A stretch of 64,000 bases of DNA from Lumbricus terrestris (lineage: Eukaryota > Annelida > Clitellata > Crassiclitellata > Lumbricidae). The translations under genes were made by a program, and so were the position numbers. Of this stretch, positions 1-14,523 are shown piece after piece; the stretch's first letter is position 1, and each line of letters opens with the position of its first letter. The stretch is taken from assembly GCA_949752735.1 (NCBI GenBank), contig OX457047.1, positions 11,114,707 through 11,178,706 on the forward strand, read 5' to 3'. The notes beneath the pieces were generated by a model. It did no database searches. It was not told where the DNA came from and saw only the letters and a list, made by a program, of their open reading frames with translations.

Positions 1-692
1 CTGTATGCAGCCTTTGCACAGGTTCATGTGTATAACCTTTGTGTATCTAGGAACGAAGAAAGGAAGTAAGGAAAAGAAGGACATAATAGACTTATGGCAG
101 GAAGGTATGAATGAGTCGAAGGAAACAAGATGCTGGCATGTAAAATGAAAGGATTGATAGAAAGAAAGAATAAACGGTATAATTAATTATCAATGAACAC
201 ATGAATTCAATAAAAAGAAAGTGTAAGTGTATTCGTACATTAATACATTCTGGTCCTGAAGTTCGACATGTTCCATTGGCGTTGATCTGCAGGTGGTTTC
301 GAATTTCGGTCGAATTGATCATGCTCAAGTGGTTATGTAGAAACAATCTGAAGAGAAAAAATCGCATTCGGTCATCAGTGACATTCATTTTCGCTGTTTG
401 TTCTCCTCAAATACAATACCAAATAAATCTCCATAAGCAGAGGTCGTTTTGTAACTAACCCCCGGCTGCTTTATAAGTGCCGGAATTTGCCGTCATATCG
501 ATTTCTTGCATTGGAGATTTGATCGAGAAGTGGAGATGCATTAATGTTAAGTCAATCTTGCATGTAGCCTACAAGAGTTTAGCAGAATGTTCCATATAAT
601 TATAGTAGCAGATTATTAGTCCAGCACTGGCGATTATGAGCATCTGAAACAAATACTTGAGCCTTTGATGTGGAGACAGTTGTATGACTGAC
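1..692. other. Intronic or 3' flanking sequence, no feature seen
   Basis: This stretch lies 3' of the last visible aminopeptidase exon. Short open frames on both strands show no recognisable motif, and the next exon of the gene was not found here. Confidence 0.5.
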
Positions 693-3600
693 CTTGCTTC
701 ATTCGCAAGAACGATGGAATATGCGAAGAAGAGAGATGACGTCTGATCAGTTCCACGCAGGTTAAACAACCCTACAGCAACAAAACAATCATTCAGCATT
801 TAATTAAATTGTAATTCTAATTATATATTAATATTGCAAGTTTATATGTCACCACTTTGAGAAGAGACCCATTACAGAGGCGCTCAATGAAACTGTAAAC
901 TTAACAGCAGGACAGAGAGAATATTTGTGTAGCCTAACTGACGATTCCGAAAGCACGACAACGATAGAGTTTTCCAAATCTTTCAAACTTGCACAAACGC
1001 ACGTGCGCTTCCCATAAATAAATTATAATCATACGCTCTGAATAAGTCCGCCATAGGCGGAGTTTATCAGGGGCTAAGGGGAACTAAGCCCCCCCAAGAA
1101 GACCCAGATTCATTTTTTTGCCGTGTAAATGGTATCTTTTCCCGGGCTTAGCCCCTCCCCAAGAAGGTTTTAGCCCCTCCAAGAACTGGAGACAAACTCC
1201 GCCCATGATGTCCGCTGTTTGAGATCGATCCTCTTTATATCTGAGATGCAGCAGATACAACAGAAGTCGCCATAGCTACATGTGAGATCCGATAAGCAAA
1301 TAATCAGAAACTCAGGTGAGAACTCCATGATGGCAGTTCAACTTACACGCAGATTCCTCTAGAATCGTGACGGCCAATGCATTGGCATTTTGTTCGACCA
1401 ACTTCTCTCGAACTTGTGACAACTTATTCTGCCACGTCACACCTACAAATACAATCTAATCATGAAATTTCATGATCTACATAAGGATATTGAGTTTTTA
1501 TTGACAGCCTATATACATGTAAGTCAATACACCTGCTTTGTAATTATCATTTCCTTTTAACTGTACTAATATACCTGTCCGCTTACTTACCAACACAGTG
1601 TCATATGCTTATCTTGTTATTAAAGGTAATTGAATTCATGCATTCATGCAATATATGCCTACTTATAATAGGTCACATATGCTAGACTTCTCAACTAATC
1701 TGGACTGTAGGTATACGTTCATACTCAACGAAACTATTTTTTGTCACAAAAATGTAAGCATCCTGTTTGAATAAAATGCTCACACCTCTGTTTAATTTGA
1801 CAAGTCAAAATTGATGGAAACAGTGGGGAAATATCGATAACCTACAAAAAATGTTATTCAGGGTCATTTCAAAGTCGGAAAAAGGAAATGTGGCAAAAAC
1901 CAGAACAATTGCCAGATATCGGCCAGATATATATATCATTGAAATCCGTTAATAGAGAAGCTATTGCTTTATTTGATCGATTCTCATACCGCTTCCTCGG
2001 GCTAATAAGGGCACATGATAAACGGTAGAGCGACTTCAAAAGGGCGACCATCAAAAGGCGAGTTCAAAAGGACGTCGATAATAAGGCACTGTTCGAAAGG
2101 GCACCGAGCATAAGGGCGAGCAAACAAAGGGGCGACAATCAAAAGGGCGACAATCAAAAGGGCGATCTATAGGCCCTATGTTGAAATCTTACAATATGGA
2201 ACCTCATAATAGTTGAAACCGTGTGTCTAGCTGTCAATAAGGGCTAAAATAAATTTAGACAAAAACGGGGATTAATAGATTAATTAATGGGTTGAAATCT
2301 TCTAAAAAAATCAAACTTTGTCGTAGTCTAAATATGCAGACATCAACCATTGACATATTCCAACCTTTGTTACTCTTTACAAATTCAATCATCAATAAAA
2401 TTCCATGGTCAGAATCAAAGACCAAAACTCAGTGAAATATCGCTCTAGTGGAGATTCTTCTGCCGTTTTGCTACTGGGCTTGAGGGCTACATTCGAGGAG
2501 ACAAAGAACTAAAAAGCAAACATGATCCAAGGTACGTCTTTTTACTTCTCCCTTTGTTGCTTTCTTACATAACTATTTCAAACATAAAATTATAGTTTAC
2601 TGTGAGCGACAGGACTCACCCTTTGACATGAAAATTGAATCAAAAGCATTATAAGAGATGCCGACTGCAATGGTCCCAGATGATTAGCAGCGTATACATA
2701 TAGGCTACCTGCGAATTCAATCGTGTGGACGAAAGGTGGATTGTTAGGTCGAGGTGGTCGATCTGGATCAGTCCAGATGATGTCCACAAGATCCTTCTCC
2801 ATTTCGACGAGAGTAGCTCTGCCAAGAAGAGCCTTCTGATAGGACTGCCAGGTGCCTAAACATTTAACAGAATTCAACAGCATTTCAATACATGATACTA
2901 AGCTTTCTGTTAAAACTATTAGCCTATTTTTGTAGATATTATAATGCATGAACATTTAAATCCACGATGCTGTCTTCACATTCCATGATCGAGCACGCTC
3001 AAACGAAGAGTTGAGCAAATTTGTTCAAATCGATTTCCAAATATCTTACAGTGATCTCCTCCGCCTCCTCCTGCTTGTCTAATTGTCCATCTATATATAG
3101 ATCTGTCTCTAACCTTTTTTGTCACCGCACCTAACGTGCTATGTCACAAGTCTGTGACGGATAGATAGCTAAGAGAATAATAATTTCTGCATCACTAATC
3201 ATGCTGTTCACTCACTAATCATGCTTGAGAATTCATTTGTTTGCATCGCTTCGTTGAGAATCTGCTACGTGTTATTACATAAAGTTTAATTATTATGGCC
3301 ATGTTGTTCGCTTTGATTTGACGGTACGACAGAATCTGAATACGCACTGATAGAAACGTAGCTTGGATATGCTCCAAGTAGAGCGTTATCTGGAAGGACA
3401 GCGAGAAGCCACTCCTCTCCCGTTGGATAACCAGCCTGACCTACAAGTCAAACCACACTCTAATAATGGATTCAAGACTTTCCATGTAAATGTAAACACA
3501 AGTGAAGAAACAAATAAGTAATGAATTTAACATCAAAAGCACATCATGCAGAATACGGCAATTAAAATATGTAGGCCCTATTATAGGCCTACATGCGTAT

Positions 3601-6600
3601 GTCTTAAACAATGGGTTTAAACAAATGAGATCTTTTAAACAATAATTATTATTAGCCTACACAGCATACTTGCACGAAACTTCTCGGGAAAGCTCATCAC
3701 GTTTGACTTCCCAGAGGCATTCGATATCGTGCGGCATTCTAGTCTGATAATCTTTATTATTATAATCTTTATTATTATATTCAATTAATGCCAACAAAAA
3801 CTTGGTGAACACACCGCTATCAGGTACAAAAGTCAGTTTATCAACTGGAATATTCGAACTAGGATTGTCTTTAACCATATCTATTGAATTTATCTTAGGA
3901 TGAGTAATTGATGTAGAAATTGCAGAAATTATAAAAAGAACGGCTCTATGTTCATATACTAGGCTATTAGATAACAATTGTCATTATCAATGGAATGCAT
4001 ATGGATAAGCAATTTACAGGGGTGCCATTTGCCATTTGCCCAACTGCGTTTACAACTGGATAATCGCCATCCTTGCTGTAGCCTACTAGGCTACTACCAA
4101 GCCATTGCTGTGTTATTTTATCAATGATGTCTGTGCACCGGAGGACGACTCATCTGCAACAGGTCGAGTACTTATTTACTTAATTCATAGTCGTATTTTG
4201 TACACTTACTATTGCACATTTATATGGCGCCTATTCTCAACGGAATCTCTCTGCGTATATACGATGACTTTTCAGCATGATAAACCGTCCGAATAAATAA
4301 AAGAATAGTTGAGCTGCATTATCCTCAACAAAAACCTTGTCAAGACCTCGAATCCTCGACCGATCCATTCAGGGCCAGCCATGGACACATTGTCCAGTCT
4401 AGCGTACATCTTACAATAGACCACCTTCTCCCTCCTCTCTTCTCTCTTCTCCCTTCTCCCATCTCCATTCTCCATTCTCTTTGGTATTTTACAGCAAATC
4501 TCTCAATCTGAATCTTTTCCTGCTCTCACATTGTACTAAAACATATTTTATCAAGCGCTCCCACTAGGGCGAACCGTTCAGAGCCGCTCCCAGTGCGCAA
4601 AGCCAAGAGAGAAGATTTTGAGAAAAGAAATGAGGTGGGGACTACCTGCTGGAACTTGAGATCGAGTAGATGGAGACAGCGTATTCCAAGGAGAGGGACC
4701 AATTGAGGCAAAGGACCGGGACTGAGCCATATTTTGCAGTTCTGGTGTGAGGAACTAGAAGATCAACTCTGTTTGAAAAGCGATGTGGACGCTATAGTAC
4801 ATGTATATATATAATATATATCAGTGGCGGATCCAGAACGTTTCGAANNNNNNNNNNNNNNNNNNNNNNNNNNNNNNNNNNNNNNNNNNNNNNNNNNNNN
4901 NNNNNNNNNNNNNNNNNNNNNNNNNNNNNNNNNNNNNNNNNNNNNNNNNNNNNNNNNNNNNNNNNNNNNNNNNNNNNNNNNNNNNNNNNNNNNNNNNNNN
5001 NNNNNNNNNNNNNNNNNNNNNNNNNNNNNNNNNNNNNNNNNNNNNNNAATGTTTTAGCATCCTATCATATTCTAACACCCTATCATATATATAGTCTGAT
5101 TGATTTTAATATTTGGCCTCTAAGCCACAATTCAATATTACCATGATGGCCGACCGATATATTAAGACATCGGCCTGGATATCAACTCGTCGAGCTGGAC
5201 ATACAACTAACTATTATTCGCTTGTACATATGGACATAACCCCGCGATTAGTAGTTGCTTCGGAATATTGTTTGCTGGACACAAAAAGTGACATTATATT
5301 GATTTGATACTTAAGGTTGTATGCTCTTAATTGTTGTTGTGTAGAAATTAAAATATGATAATATTGATTCTGTGTTTGTTTTGTTTCTAATAGGCCTACA
5401 ACATAAAATAATAGCTTGCATTACACATTCTCCATATGGCTGATATAAGATAGTTTAGTACCACAAAGAAAAACCTTTGAGTCCAGCCTCCAAATAGTAA
5501 GCCATGTTGGGCTCCAGAACAAGCCTGGTGCATAGAGTAGGTCTGTGTCAGAGTTCCTATCCACAATCTAGGGTTAGAGAGCAGAGTTGCTAAGCAAATT
5601 AGGGTTATTGTGTTTGGTTGTAGCGCAGATTAGGGTTGAGTTGCATTGCCTATCCACAATCTAGGGTTAGAGCATAGATGCTATTCAGAGCTGCGGTCCT
5701 TCTGGTGTTGGTTCAGGGAGCCAGTGCAGGGAATCAGCGTCATCTGCTGAGGTAGGGAGGTAGTCTAGGTGTCCCTGCTGAGTTCCAGAGGAGCTGGGTC
5801 CTTTGCGGCGACCCCCGGCGACCCCCTGAGAAGCGGGGTGGGCACTCCAGATATCGGGGAACCAGCGTATAAGTTATGTAGAGCAGGGAACCAGTGTGCT
5901 GGCATAGTACCCCCAGTCCCCTAACTACTTCTGTCTGACATATAGGTATAGGTTTTACCACGTGGGGACTTGCTTTCGCCGGTACTGAAATATCACCTGA
6001 GCCTCGATCAACGATATTCATCATCTCAACTAATTACATTGTCAATCGTCTACAGATCTCATCTCATTGACTCACTACTAACTGTGAGAGCTCAAACAAT
6101 GTTTCATACGAAATTTCTGTCTGATATTAGCTACCAGTTGCTGCTTTCAACTTGATTCTGATTATAAACGAAATTGATCGACTGACTGAGAGCATATTAA
6201 TCCTAGGCTGAGTAATGAGCCTGAGACACAGTCCAGGGCAGAAATGAACATAAGCCTATGAGAAGAGACAATCAGAAATTTGATACGGTTTTCCAACGTC
6301 TGGCTGGTTCCGCAACTTGGAAATCCTTGTGCTGTAAAAGTCTGTTAGCTTCTTCGACTTTGCATGTCGACTCCAAATACCATCCTACTTCCAACTATTT
6401 CTGTTTATCACGCTAAAGCTATTTGTGAAGAGAAGGTGTAATCTACTAAGTCATTCTAGCGTATTGACAGGAATCAGTCGTAGCGTTCTATATAATTGTT
6501 AGCAGATTATCAGATGATTAACTTATTGTAATCATGAGCATCTGACAAGAAATGCCTGACTTTGATGTAGGCCTAACTGACCTTGCTTCATTCTGAAGAA

Positions 6601-9600
6601 CAATGGAATATACGAAGAAGAGAGATGCCGTCTGGTCCACTCCACGCAAGTTAAACAACCCTACAGCAACAAAACAATCATTCAGCATTTAATTAAATTG
6701 CAATCAAGTAATTTAAGTTTATATTGCGCCATCTCAAAAGAGTCCCATCACTGGCGCTCAAGATAACTGCAACTGCAAGAGAAGGATAAAAGAACCAGAA
6801 ATACAAGTAGACCTGGGAGTCGACCCCAATAAGTCGACCCCAGTCGACTTGGTCATCCCAAGTCGGGTCGGGTCGTTTCTGCTCACCGCAACTGACCCCA
6901 AGTCGAATTTTGTAGATAGAAGTCACTTGAAGTTGTTTTTACCTCAAGTCGACTTAAACTGACTTGAGACACAAACATAGTCAAATTTGTCACTTCAAAC
7001 CAATGATTGTGACCACATTTGAGCAGCTTTTGTTGCTTAGTGTGTTTACAAGAATGAATGAGGCCTTTGCTAAACAGAGACTTAGGCTAGGCTACTGATT
7101 ATTTTGCCGGTATAGGCTATCGTGCAGACTGCCGTCTGCCGATCTATTCATATAATTTGTAATTTTATGCTTAAACGTCACGCTTAGGCATGCGCTTAAT
7201 AAAAATGTTGAAACAAAATGTTACTAAAATATTAGCACGTGTGCTTATCAAGACATAAACATCAGGTATTCAGTTAACTTCTAGTGGTAAGTGAATTCGG
7301 CGCTAAGAATGCTGGATCTACAAGGTCTATCATAATAAATCGATAGTTTGGCGCTACTTTGGAGCGCTGCATCAGGAGTTCTGTTGTCTGCATGCAGACG
7401 GAAAAAACTATTGTAGGGCTAATTGGACAATGAAAGACTTTACTGTCAGTGAGTAAGCCTATTAGCTGTAGTAGCCTACTGTAGGATGATGCGCTTGCAA
7501 TACTGTATGCTAAGTTGCGAAATGATGTTAGTGGCCAAATAATTATGAAAACAGAATTACAATTTAGGCTTACCATAACACGCCATTCAGTGCAACCATG
7601 CAGTCTTAGACTTTGCGCTTTTTACAAATTTAGTTGATATTAATATTTAAAAAATAATAATGGATGTAATCTGAATAATCACAGACAATGGACAAGCTAA
7701 AATTCATAGGCCTAATAATTTGCCGTCGCATTGCATCACAAAACTATTCGAACTGAAACACAAACAGCTTGAAATGGGCTTAATAACACTTTAACACATT
7801 CATGCATCAATTAAGTTTTGAGGCCTCATTACTCATTTGTAGGTCTAAATTAAATTAATGCTTGCAGGAAAATTGGCTTGACTTCTTGCATTAGTGACCG
7901 TACGTAGACCTAGGCTAATGGCTATTACCATGTCAGAAGTCGACTTCAAGTCGGAAGTCGGTTGCTTTTCTGCTAAGTCGGGTCAAGTCGTTTTGACGCC
8001 GAGAAGTCGACTTCAAGTCGACCTCAAGTCACTTTAAGGTCAAGTGGGGTCAGATTAGCTGACCAAAGTCACTCCCAGGTCTAAATACAAGAGCATGTTT
8101 ATATGGCGCCTCTCGCACATCTCTCGAAATCACGGCAATAGTAAGCAGGCTAATATGGAAGACGAAGGGTTCGTCGAATCAATTACTTTGTCTCTCTTCT
8201 CCGATAAAAGGTCGCAGCTTGTTGCATAAACTGCGGACAAACCATAAAGAACAAGAGAACCGAAATAAAAACTGCATGGTAGAGAACCAAGCAATTAAGT
8301 CTTTGTTTAGAAACTATAATCAGAATTTTTGTAGGATCATCACAGAGTAGCGAAGACATGATAGCCTAAGTAGGAATACACCCACGCAATTTCCAAAGAG
8401 AGTTTAAGTGCTCTCATGTAGGCTAATCTCACCAGCATACATGTACATAGCACCGGTTTGATAACGCAGGATATACAATGAATCTTGCTTTATATGACGA
8501 AAATAAATTAGAACATGCGAGACGGTCACAACTTTGCATTAGCAGAGCTCATCCATTTTTCTGATTTATATAGCGCCCTCATAAATCATAAAAAAAATTA
8601 TAAATATGCCTTCTAATTAATTTCCGCTTTTTTATTTTTAAGATGTTAAGATACTAAACATAGAAGTCGTTAGCTTATAGATCAGATTAGCAAATTATCA
8701 GAAAGGCGTTTCGTTCACTTACATGCAGATTCCTCTAGAATCGTGACAGCCAATGCATCGGCATTTTGTTCAGCAAACGTCGCTCGAACTTGTGAAAACT
8801 TATCCTGCCATGTCACACCTGCAAAAATACAATCCAGCAACGACATAATTAATTATATATATGCACAAGAACATAAAACTAAATTTACTAACTAGATTGT
8901 TTCTTTTATTTGCATGCTTAGGCCTACTGTATATATCAGCCGACCCATGGATATATTATACAATTAAATGAATTTAGCTGTATCTTTGTCGCACACGCAC
9001 ACTAAATAGCGTACATGGGTTACAGAGGGGCCCGGTAGAGTAATGGTAAACACGCTGGCCAAGAGTGCGAGAGGTAGCAGGTTCGAGCCCCCGGTGGGCG
9101 GATATGCTTTGTAGGCTGCTATTAGCGCCGTTGTAATTGCAAAGCTGTCTGTTCAGTTAGTAGTTAAGTTTAATTAAGATTACTGCATAACTTGTAAATG
9201 TAAAGCGCAGTGCGTCTTGCAGGCGCTCAATTAAAGAAAAGATTATTATTATTATTATTAGAATGATATGTGTGGATATTATATAGGTGAATCTATTATA
9301 ATTATTAGTGGCATGCGAAGGAATTGGACAGAGTAAAAATCGAGTTGAATATCGAAAACTACAATGTCATGATTCGAGAAATGACTGGCTTCTTTCCAGA
9401 CTCATTCATCATCAAATTCATCATCATTGCGGTCCATGGGCTCAGTGCCCGTTGGTGTCAATCGCATGTTTCACCGTCCGTCTCCACTTGTCTCTCTCCT
9501 GTGCCATTCTGCTCAATTTGTATATCTCCATTTCGCACCAATCTGTAATGTCATCCAACCATTCCCTCCACGGTCTTCCCCTAATCCCTGCTCCGTCCAT

Positions 9601-12600
9601 CATCCATAAAATAGTTTGCTTGATGAGTCTCTCATTTCCCATTCTGCACACATGTCCAAAAAAGTTCAGTTTTCTTTCCATTATTATTTGCTTGATGTTT
9701 TTCTTATTTCCTACTCGTGCGCGCACCTCCAGATTTGTTATTTTCTGCTCCCATCTGATGTGTAATATCCTCCTGTAGCATCTCATTTCAAGTACCAATA
9801 GTTTGTTTGTATCCCGCTTACGTAGAGTCCATGTCTCGCATCTAGACTAGTTGACTTATTTGTTAACTGCACGTGGATTGGCTGTAGAGCGCTGCAGTAC
9901 TAAAGAGTAACTTGTAACCTGTAGGCCTACTGGAAGGAGAACAAAAGAGAGTTGCGTGTGATTTGCCTGTTATTCAAGCCATAAACTGTCTACCAGAGAG
10001 AGATAATTCGGTTGGAGGAGAAATAATAATAATAACAAACTTTTCCCTATTATACTGCCACAAAAACATAATTATGCAATAACGTTGATTTTGTCACAGC
10101 ATAGCAAATGTCTGCTTCTTTGACATTGTAGGCGTGTGTATATATATATATACATATATATACATATTATGTATATACATATATGCATATATGTATATAC
10201 ATATATAAATATATTTATATATAATTATGTAGGCCTTAGATTTCGTCGACAAGTTCAATTGACGTGGAACCAGAAACGAATTATTGTTTAATTGGTTTTA
10301 ATTTTCATAAATTATTTCATTTATAGGCCAATATTGATTCTGCCAATTAGCCTATAAACTCAATCGCTCCTTTCCTTGATTTCAAACGTTATTAGGCCTA
10401 AACCTGCATTGATATAGGCCTATTGTGGTAGGCCTATGCACGCTTGTAGGCCTGCTTACTATCAAGGCGACACAATACATGAATACTGAGTTAACTGGTA
10501 GGCCAACCAACTGATACGATTCCAGATACAATTCGACTGAAAACGTATGATTCGCATGATCCTATTTTGCATATGATTGTAGGCTATCTATGAACACATG
10601 CTATACTTACATGCCAGCCTACTTTGCTCTTAATTACCTTCTTGCTTATCTATATACTCATTCTTAACGAGCTTAAAAAGTAGTAATTTTTAAATAAGAA
10701 ATAAATTCTTACAATCGAAAGGCAATTATTTTTAATAGAGAAATTGAGGAGGGAGGTCAATTGTTGCACATTCGCTTGGTCCGATTTTAATCATTGTCAA
10801 ATAATCCCTATTTAATGATCTTCATGATCAAAATCAAACGCCTCAGATAGGTCTAGTAATTATAATCAGTAAGCGAATAACATGAAGGACAGGCCACATG
10901 AAACGTTAATTTCCTACCTACTTTATGTAGTTTTCACAATTGGCCTGGACTCTGAAAACGATATTCATTTCAATGGCATCTAAAGTATATTGCGAGTGAG
11001 ACATAATAGACAATAAAATATGTGGGCTAAACGCTGATATTAATACAGAAAGAATGGCATAAGAATATGGTGAATATGGTCCCAGATGATCGGCAGGATA
11101 CCTACCTGCGAATTCAATCGTGTGAACGAAAGGTGGGTTGTTAGGTCGAGGTGGTCGATCTGGATCAGTCCAGATGATGTCCACAAGATCCTTGTCCATC
11201 TCGACGAGAGTAGCTTTGCCGAAAAGAGCTCTCTGGTAGGACTGCCAGATGCCTAAGATATATCATCAGAACACATCGGCAACATTTCAATATGCGATAC
11301 AATGCATCGTCGTGTGACTGCCAGATCATGTCTTTAACGGTAGATATATACAACAACATTTGACCATCTTGCATTTGGCTTTCTCATAGAAATGTCCCAG
11401 GCTGTAGCTAGGATTTTGTTGGACCCAGCTGAAATAATTATTCAGAACTTCAGCAACTTCCATATCATCATCATGATTAGATCATCGTCATGATTAGATC
11501 ATCATCATGATTATATCATCGTCATGATTAGATCATCGTCATGATTAGATCATCATCATGATTAGATCACAATCATGATTAGATCATCATGATTAGATCA
11601 TCATCACGATTAGATCATCGTCGTGATTAGATCATCGTCATGATTAGATCATCGTCATGATTAGATCATCGTCATGATTAGATCATCATCATGATTAGGT
11701 CGTCATTATGATTAGGTCATCATCACGATTAGATCATCGTCATGATTAGATCATCGTCGAGGTTAGATCATCGTCATGATTAGATCATCGTCATGATCAG
11801 ATCATCGTCATGATTAGATCATCGTCATGATCAGATCATCATCACGATTAGATCATCATCGTGCTTAGGTCGTCATTATGATTAGGTCATCATCACGATT
11901 AGATCATTGTCATGATTAGATCATCATCATGATTAGATCATCGTCATGATTGGATCATCGTCATGGTTAGATCATCGTCATGATTAGATCATCGTCATGA
12001 TCAGATCATCATCATGATTAGATCATCGTCGTGATTAGATCATCGTCATGATTAGATCATCGTCATGATTAGATCATCGTCATGATTAGATCATCGTCAT
12101 GATTGAATCATCGTCATGATTAGATCATCGTCATGATTAGATCATCATCATGATTAGATCATCGTCATGATTGGATCATCGTCATGGTTAGATCATCGTC
12201 ATGATTAGATCATCGTCATGATTAGATCATCGTCATGATTAGATCATCGTCATGATCAGATCATCATCATGATTAGATCATCGTCATGATTAGATCATCG
12301 TCATGATCAGATCATCGTCATGATTAGATCATAGTCATGATTAGATCATCATCGTGATTAGATCATCGTCATGATTAGATCATTGTCATGATTAGATCAT
12401 TGTCATGATTAGATCATCATCGTGATTAGATCATCATCATGATTAGGTCGTCATTATGATTAGGTCATCATCACGATTAGATCATCGTCATGATTAGATC
12501 ATCATCATGATTAGATCATCGTCATGATTGGATCATTGTCATGGTTAGAGCATCGTCATGGTTAGATCATCGTCATGATCAGATCATCATGATTAGATCA

Positions 12601-14427
12601 TCGTCATGATTAGATCATCGTCATGATGAGATCATCGTCATGATCAGATCATCGTCATGATTAGATCATCGTCATGATTAGATCATCGTCATGATTAGAT
12701 CATCGTCATGATTAGATCATCGTCATGATTAGATCATCGTCATGATTAGATCATCGTCATGATTAGATCATCGTCATGATTAGATCATTGTCATGATTAG
12801 ATCATCGTCATGATTAGATCATCGTCGTGATTAGATCATCGTCGTGATTAGATCATCGTCATGATTAGATCATTGTCATGATTAGATCATCATCGTGATT
12901 AGATCATCGTCATGATTAGATCATTGTCATAATTAGATCATAGTCATGATTAGATCATCATCGTGATTAGATCATCGTCGGGATCTAGGCCAACCGTAAC
13001 AATGCCGGTAACTCTGTTGTAAAGTTTCACGTAGAAATAATATCATGAGCCTCAAAATTACGTCCTTCCTTACTACTTACATTTTGTGTAAGTAGATGCA
13101 TTATTTCATTTTTGCATAATTTCATTTGGATTGGGTGTTTAAACACCCAAACACCCAAATACGACCTTGGAAACGTCGCGTAAATAATGGAATACGATCC
13201 ATCAATATAAATCACTGTTCTTTATAATACAGCACCGTCCGTCACCAAACTTCTAAATGAATAAGGGCGGAGGCGAAGTCTTTTAGTAGATCAGTAGGGG
13301 TGGGGTCTAGTTCACATTGTTTGTTGGTGAGAGAATTTAAGAGGAGAGACACTTCAGTTTCAGAGACAGATCGAGAATTGGAAGAGATGACTGAGTTACA
13401 GAGGAGTAGGATTTGGAAACGGAGGTGGATCAGTGTTGGAGGATTGTGAATCAAGAAGAGACTGTAATGTGAAGCAGAGGGAAAAGATTTTGTCCGAGAA
13501 GAATGAGAAGAATGTATCAGCCATAGAGATGGGTGGAAAGGAGCTTGGCATTGGAGAGGGAGATTTGGGACGAAGGAGAGAATTGACAGCTCTCCAGAGA
13601 TGACGAGGGTTGGAGTGGCAGATTTAGGCAGATGTGTTGAAGTCGCCGTTACGGAAGTTTTTAAAAGCTTGGAGGTAGGAGGTGAAAAAGTGTCAATGGC
13701 ATGTGAGCTGGGTTTGGTGATGAGTGGTGTGTGAATGTCAAAGAGGTTGGAAAGAGTGGAATTGTAGCAAGACATTCCTGTATCTGTCGCAAGGCTGCGG
13801 CAACCAAAGCAAAGGGTGCATTAACAAGCAAAGAACATTAATTATAGGCTGTTACAGTAGTCGGGTAGATTGTGTTAATTTGACGGTGCGAGAGAATATG
13901 AATACGTACTGATAGAAACGTAGCTTGGATATGCTCCAAGTAGAGCGTTATCTGGAAGGACAGCGAGAAGCCACTCCTCTCCCGTTGGATAACCAGTCAT
14001 GCCTAAGAGAAAACAACAAAATGCAATTTGACAAAGGTTTCAAGACTTGACATTGCAAACAATGGACCTACATACATTCCGCACAATGGTCAGAAGATGT
14101 TTATTTGCTTGTTAAGTTCTATTGTTCACTATGCTTGTTTCTATTAGCCTATATTGTATTGCCTAGTTAGCTGCACCGGTAAGCGAGAGCGGCATTCGTC
14201 TGTTGGTTATAACGAACTGCGGTTCAAGACCCGGGCTCGGAGTTGACATTCAGAGATTTAGATATCTCGGGCTAGTACGTGTTGGACGCAGGGGCGCAAG
14301 CTCCTGCGGAGCGACCTTGGGCAAGTAGCTTGCCCATCATTGTCTGTGGGGAAGGCAACGGGAAACCACCTCACTCATCTCATCCCCAGGGGCGTAAAGC
14401 CAATGAACCTGCCTTCGGGCAGAGAAC

Positions 14428-14523
<96 letters not shown>

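Larger units (their letters stand above)
693..3440 (-). other. Distal copy of aminopeptidase P exons 6-9
   Basis: The same four exon lengths (93, 147, 96, 79 bp) appear at 3348-3440, 2709-2855, 1347-1442 and 693-771, with open frames and good splice sites. Protein differences from the proximal copy are few, for example GQAGYPTG against [25 protein letters not shown] against [17 protein letters not shown], and [19 protein letters not shown] against [19 protein letters not shown]. Intron sequence next to the exons is recognisably related but diverged. No further copies of exons 1-5 are seen between 3441 and 6581. The block may be an alternative exon cassette, a partial gene copy or an uncollapsed haplotype. 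Confidence 0.85.
6582..14002 (-). other. Proximal copy of aminopeptidase P exons 6-9
   Basis: Exons of 93, 147, 96 and 79 bp (13910-14002, 11106-11252, 8723-8818, 6582-6660) encode the second creatinase-like domain, from [10 protein letters not shown] to [20 protein letters not shown]. Exon 5 ends in phase 1 and exon 6 supplies the two missing bases. Donors and acceptors are intact. The introns of this copy are larger than those of the distal copy because they carry a hAT element, a SINE, an RTE-like fragment, a 1.5-kb minisatellite and a LINE fragment. Confidence 0.9.

Noticed and set aside
3657..3977. 106-codon minus-strand frame between the two aminopeptidase blocks
   Set aside because: No similarity to aminopeptidase P or any family I recognise and no splice sites in matching phase; probably a chance frame or decayed repeat.
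9027..9120. Possible functional tRNA genes here and at 14185, 40802, 43375, 55213, 60830
   Set aside because: Box A/B-like sequences are present but acceptor stems do not pair and each is followed by a shared non-tRNA body and a simple-repeat tail; these are SINEs.
9308..9778. 156-codon plus-strand frame
   Set aside because: Antisense shadow of the RTE-like reverse-transcriptase fragment on the minus strand.
11461..12977. CRISPR-like direct repeat array
   Set aside because: The units are contiguous, without unique spacers, and the genome is that of an animal.
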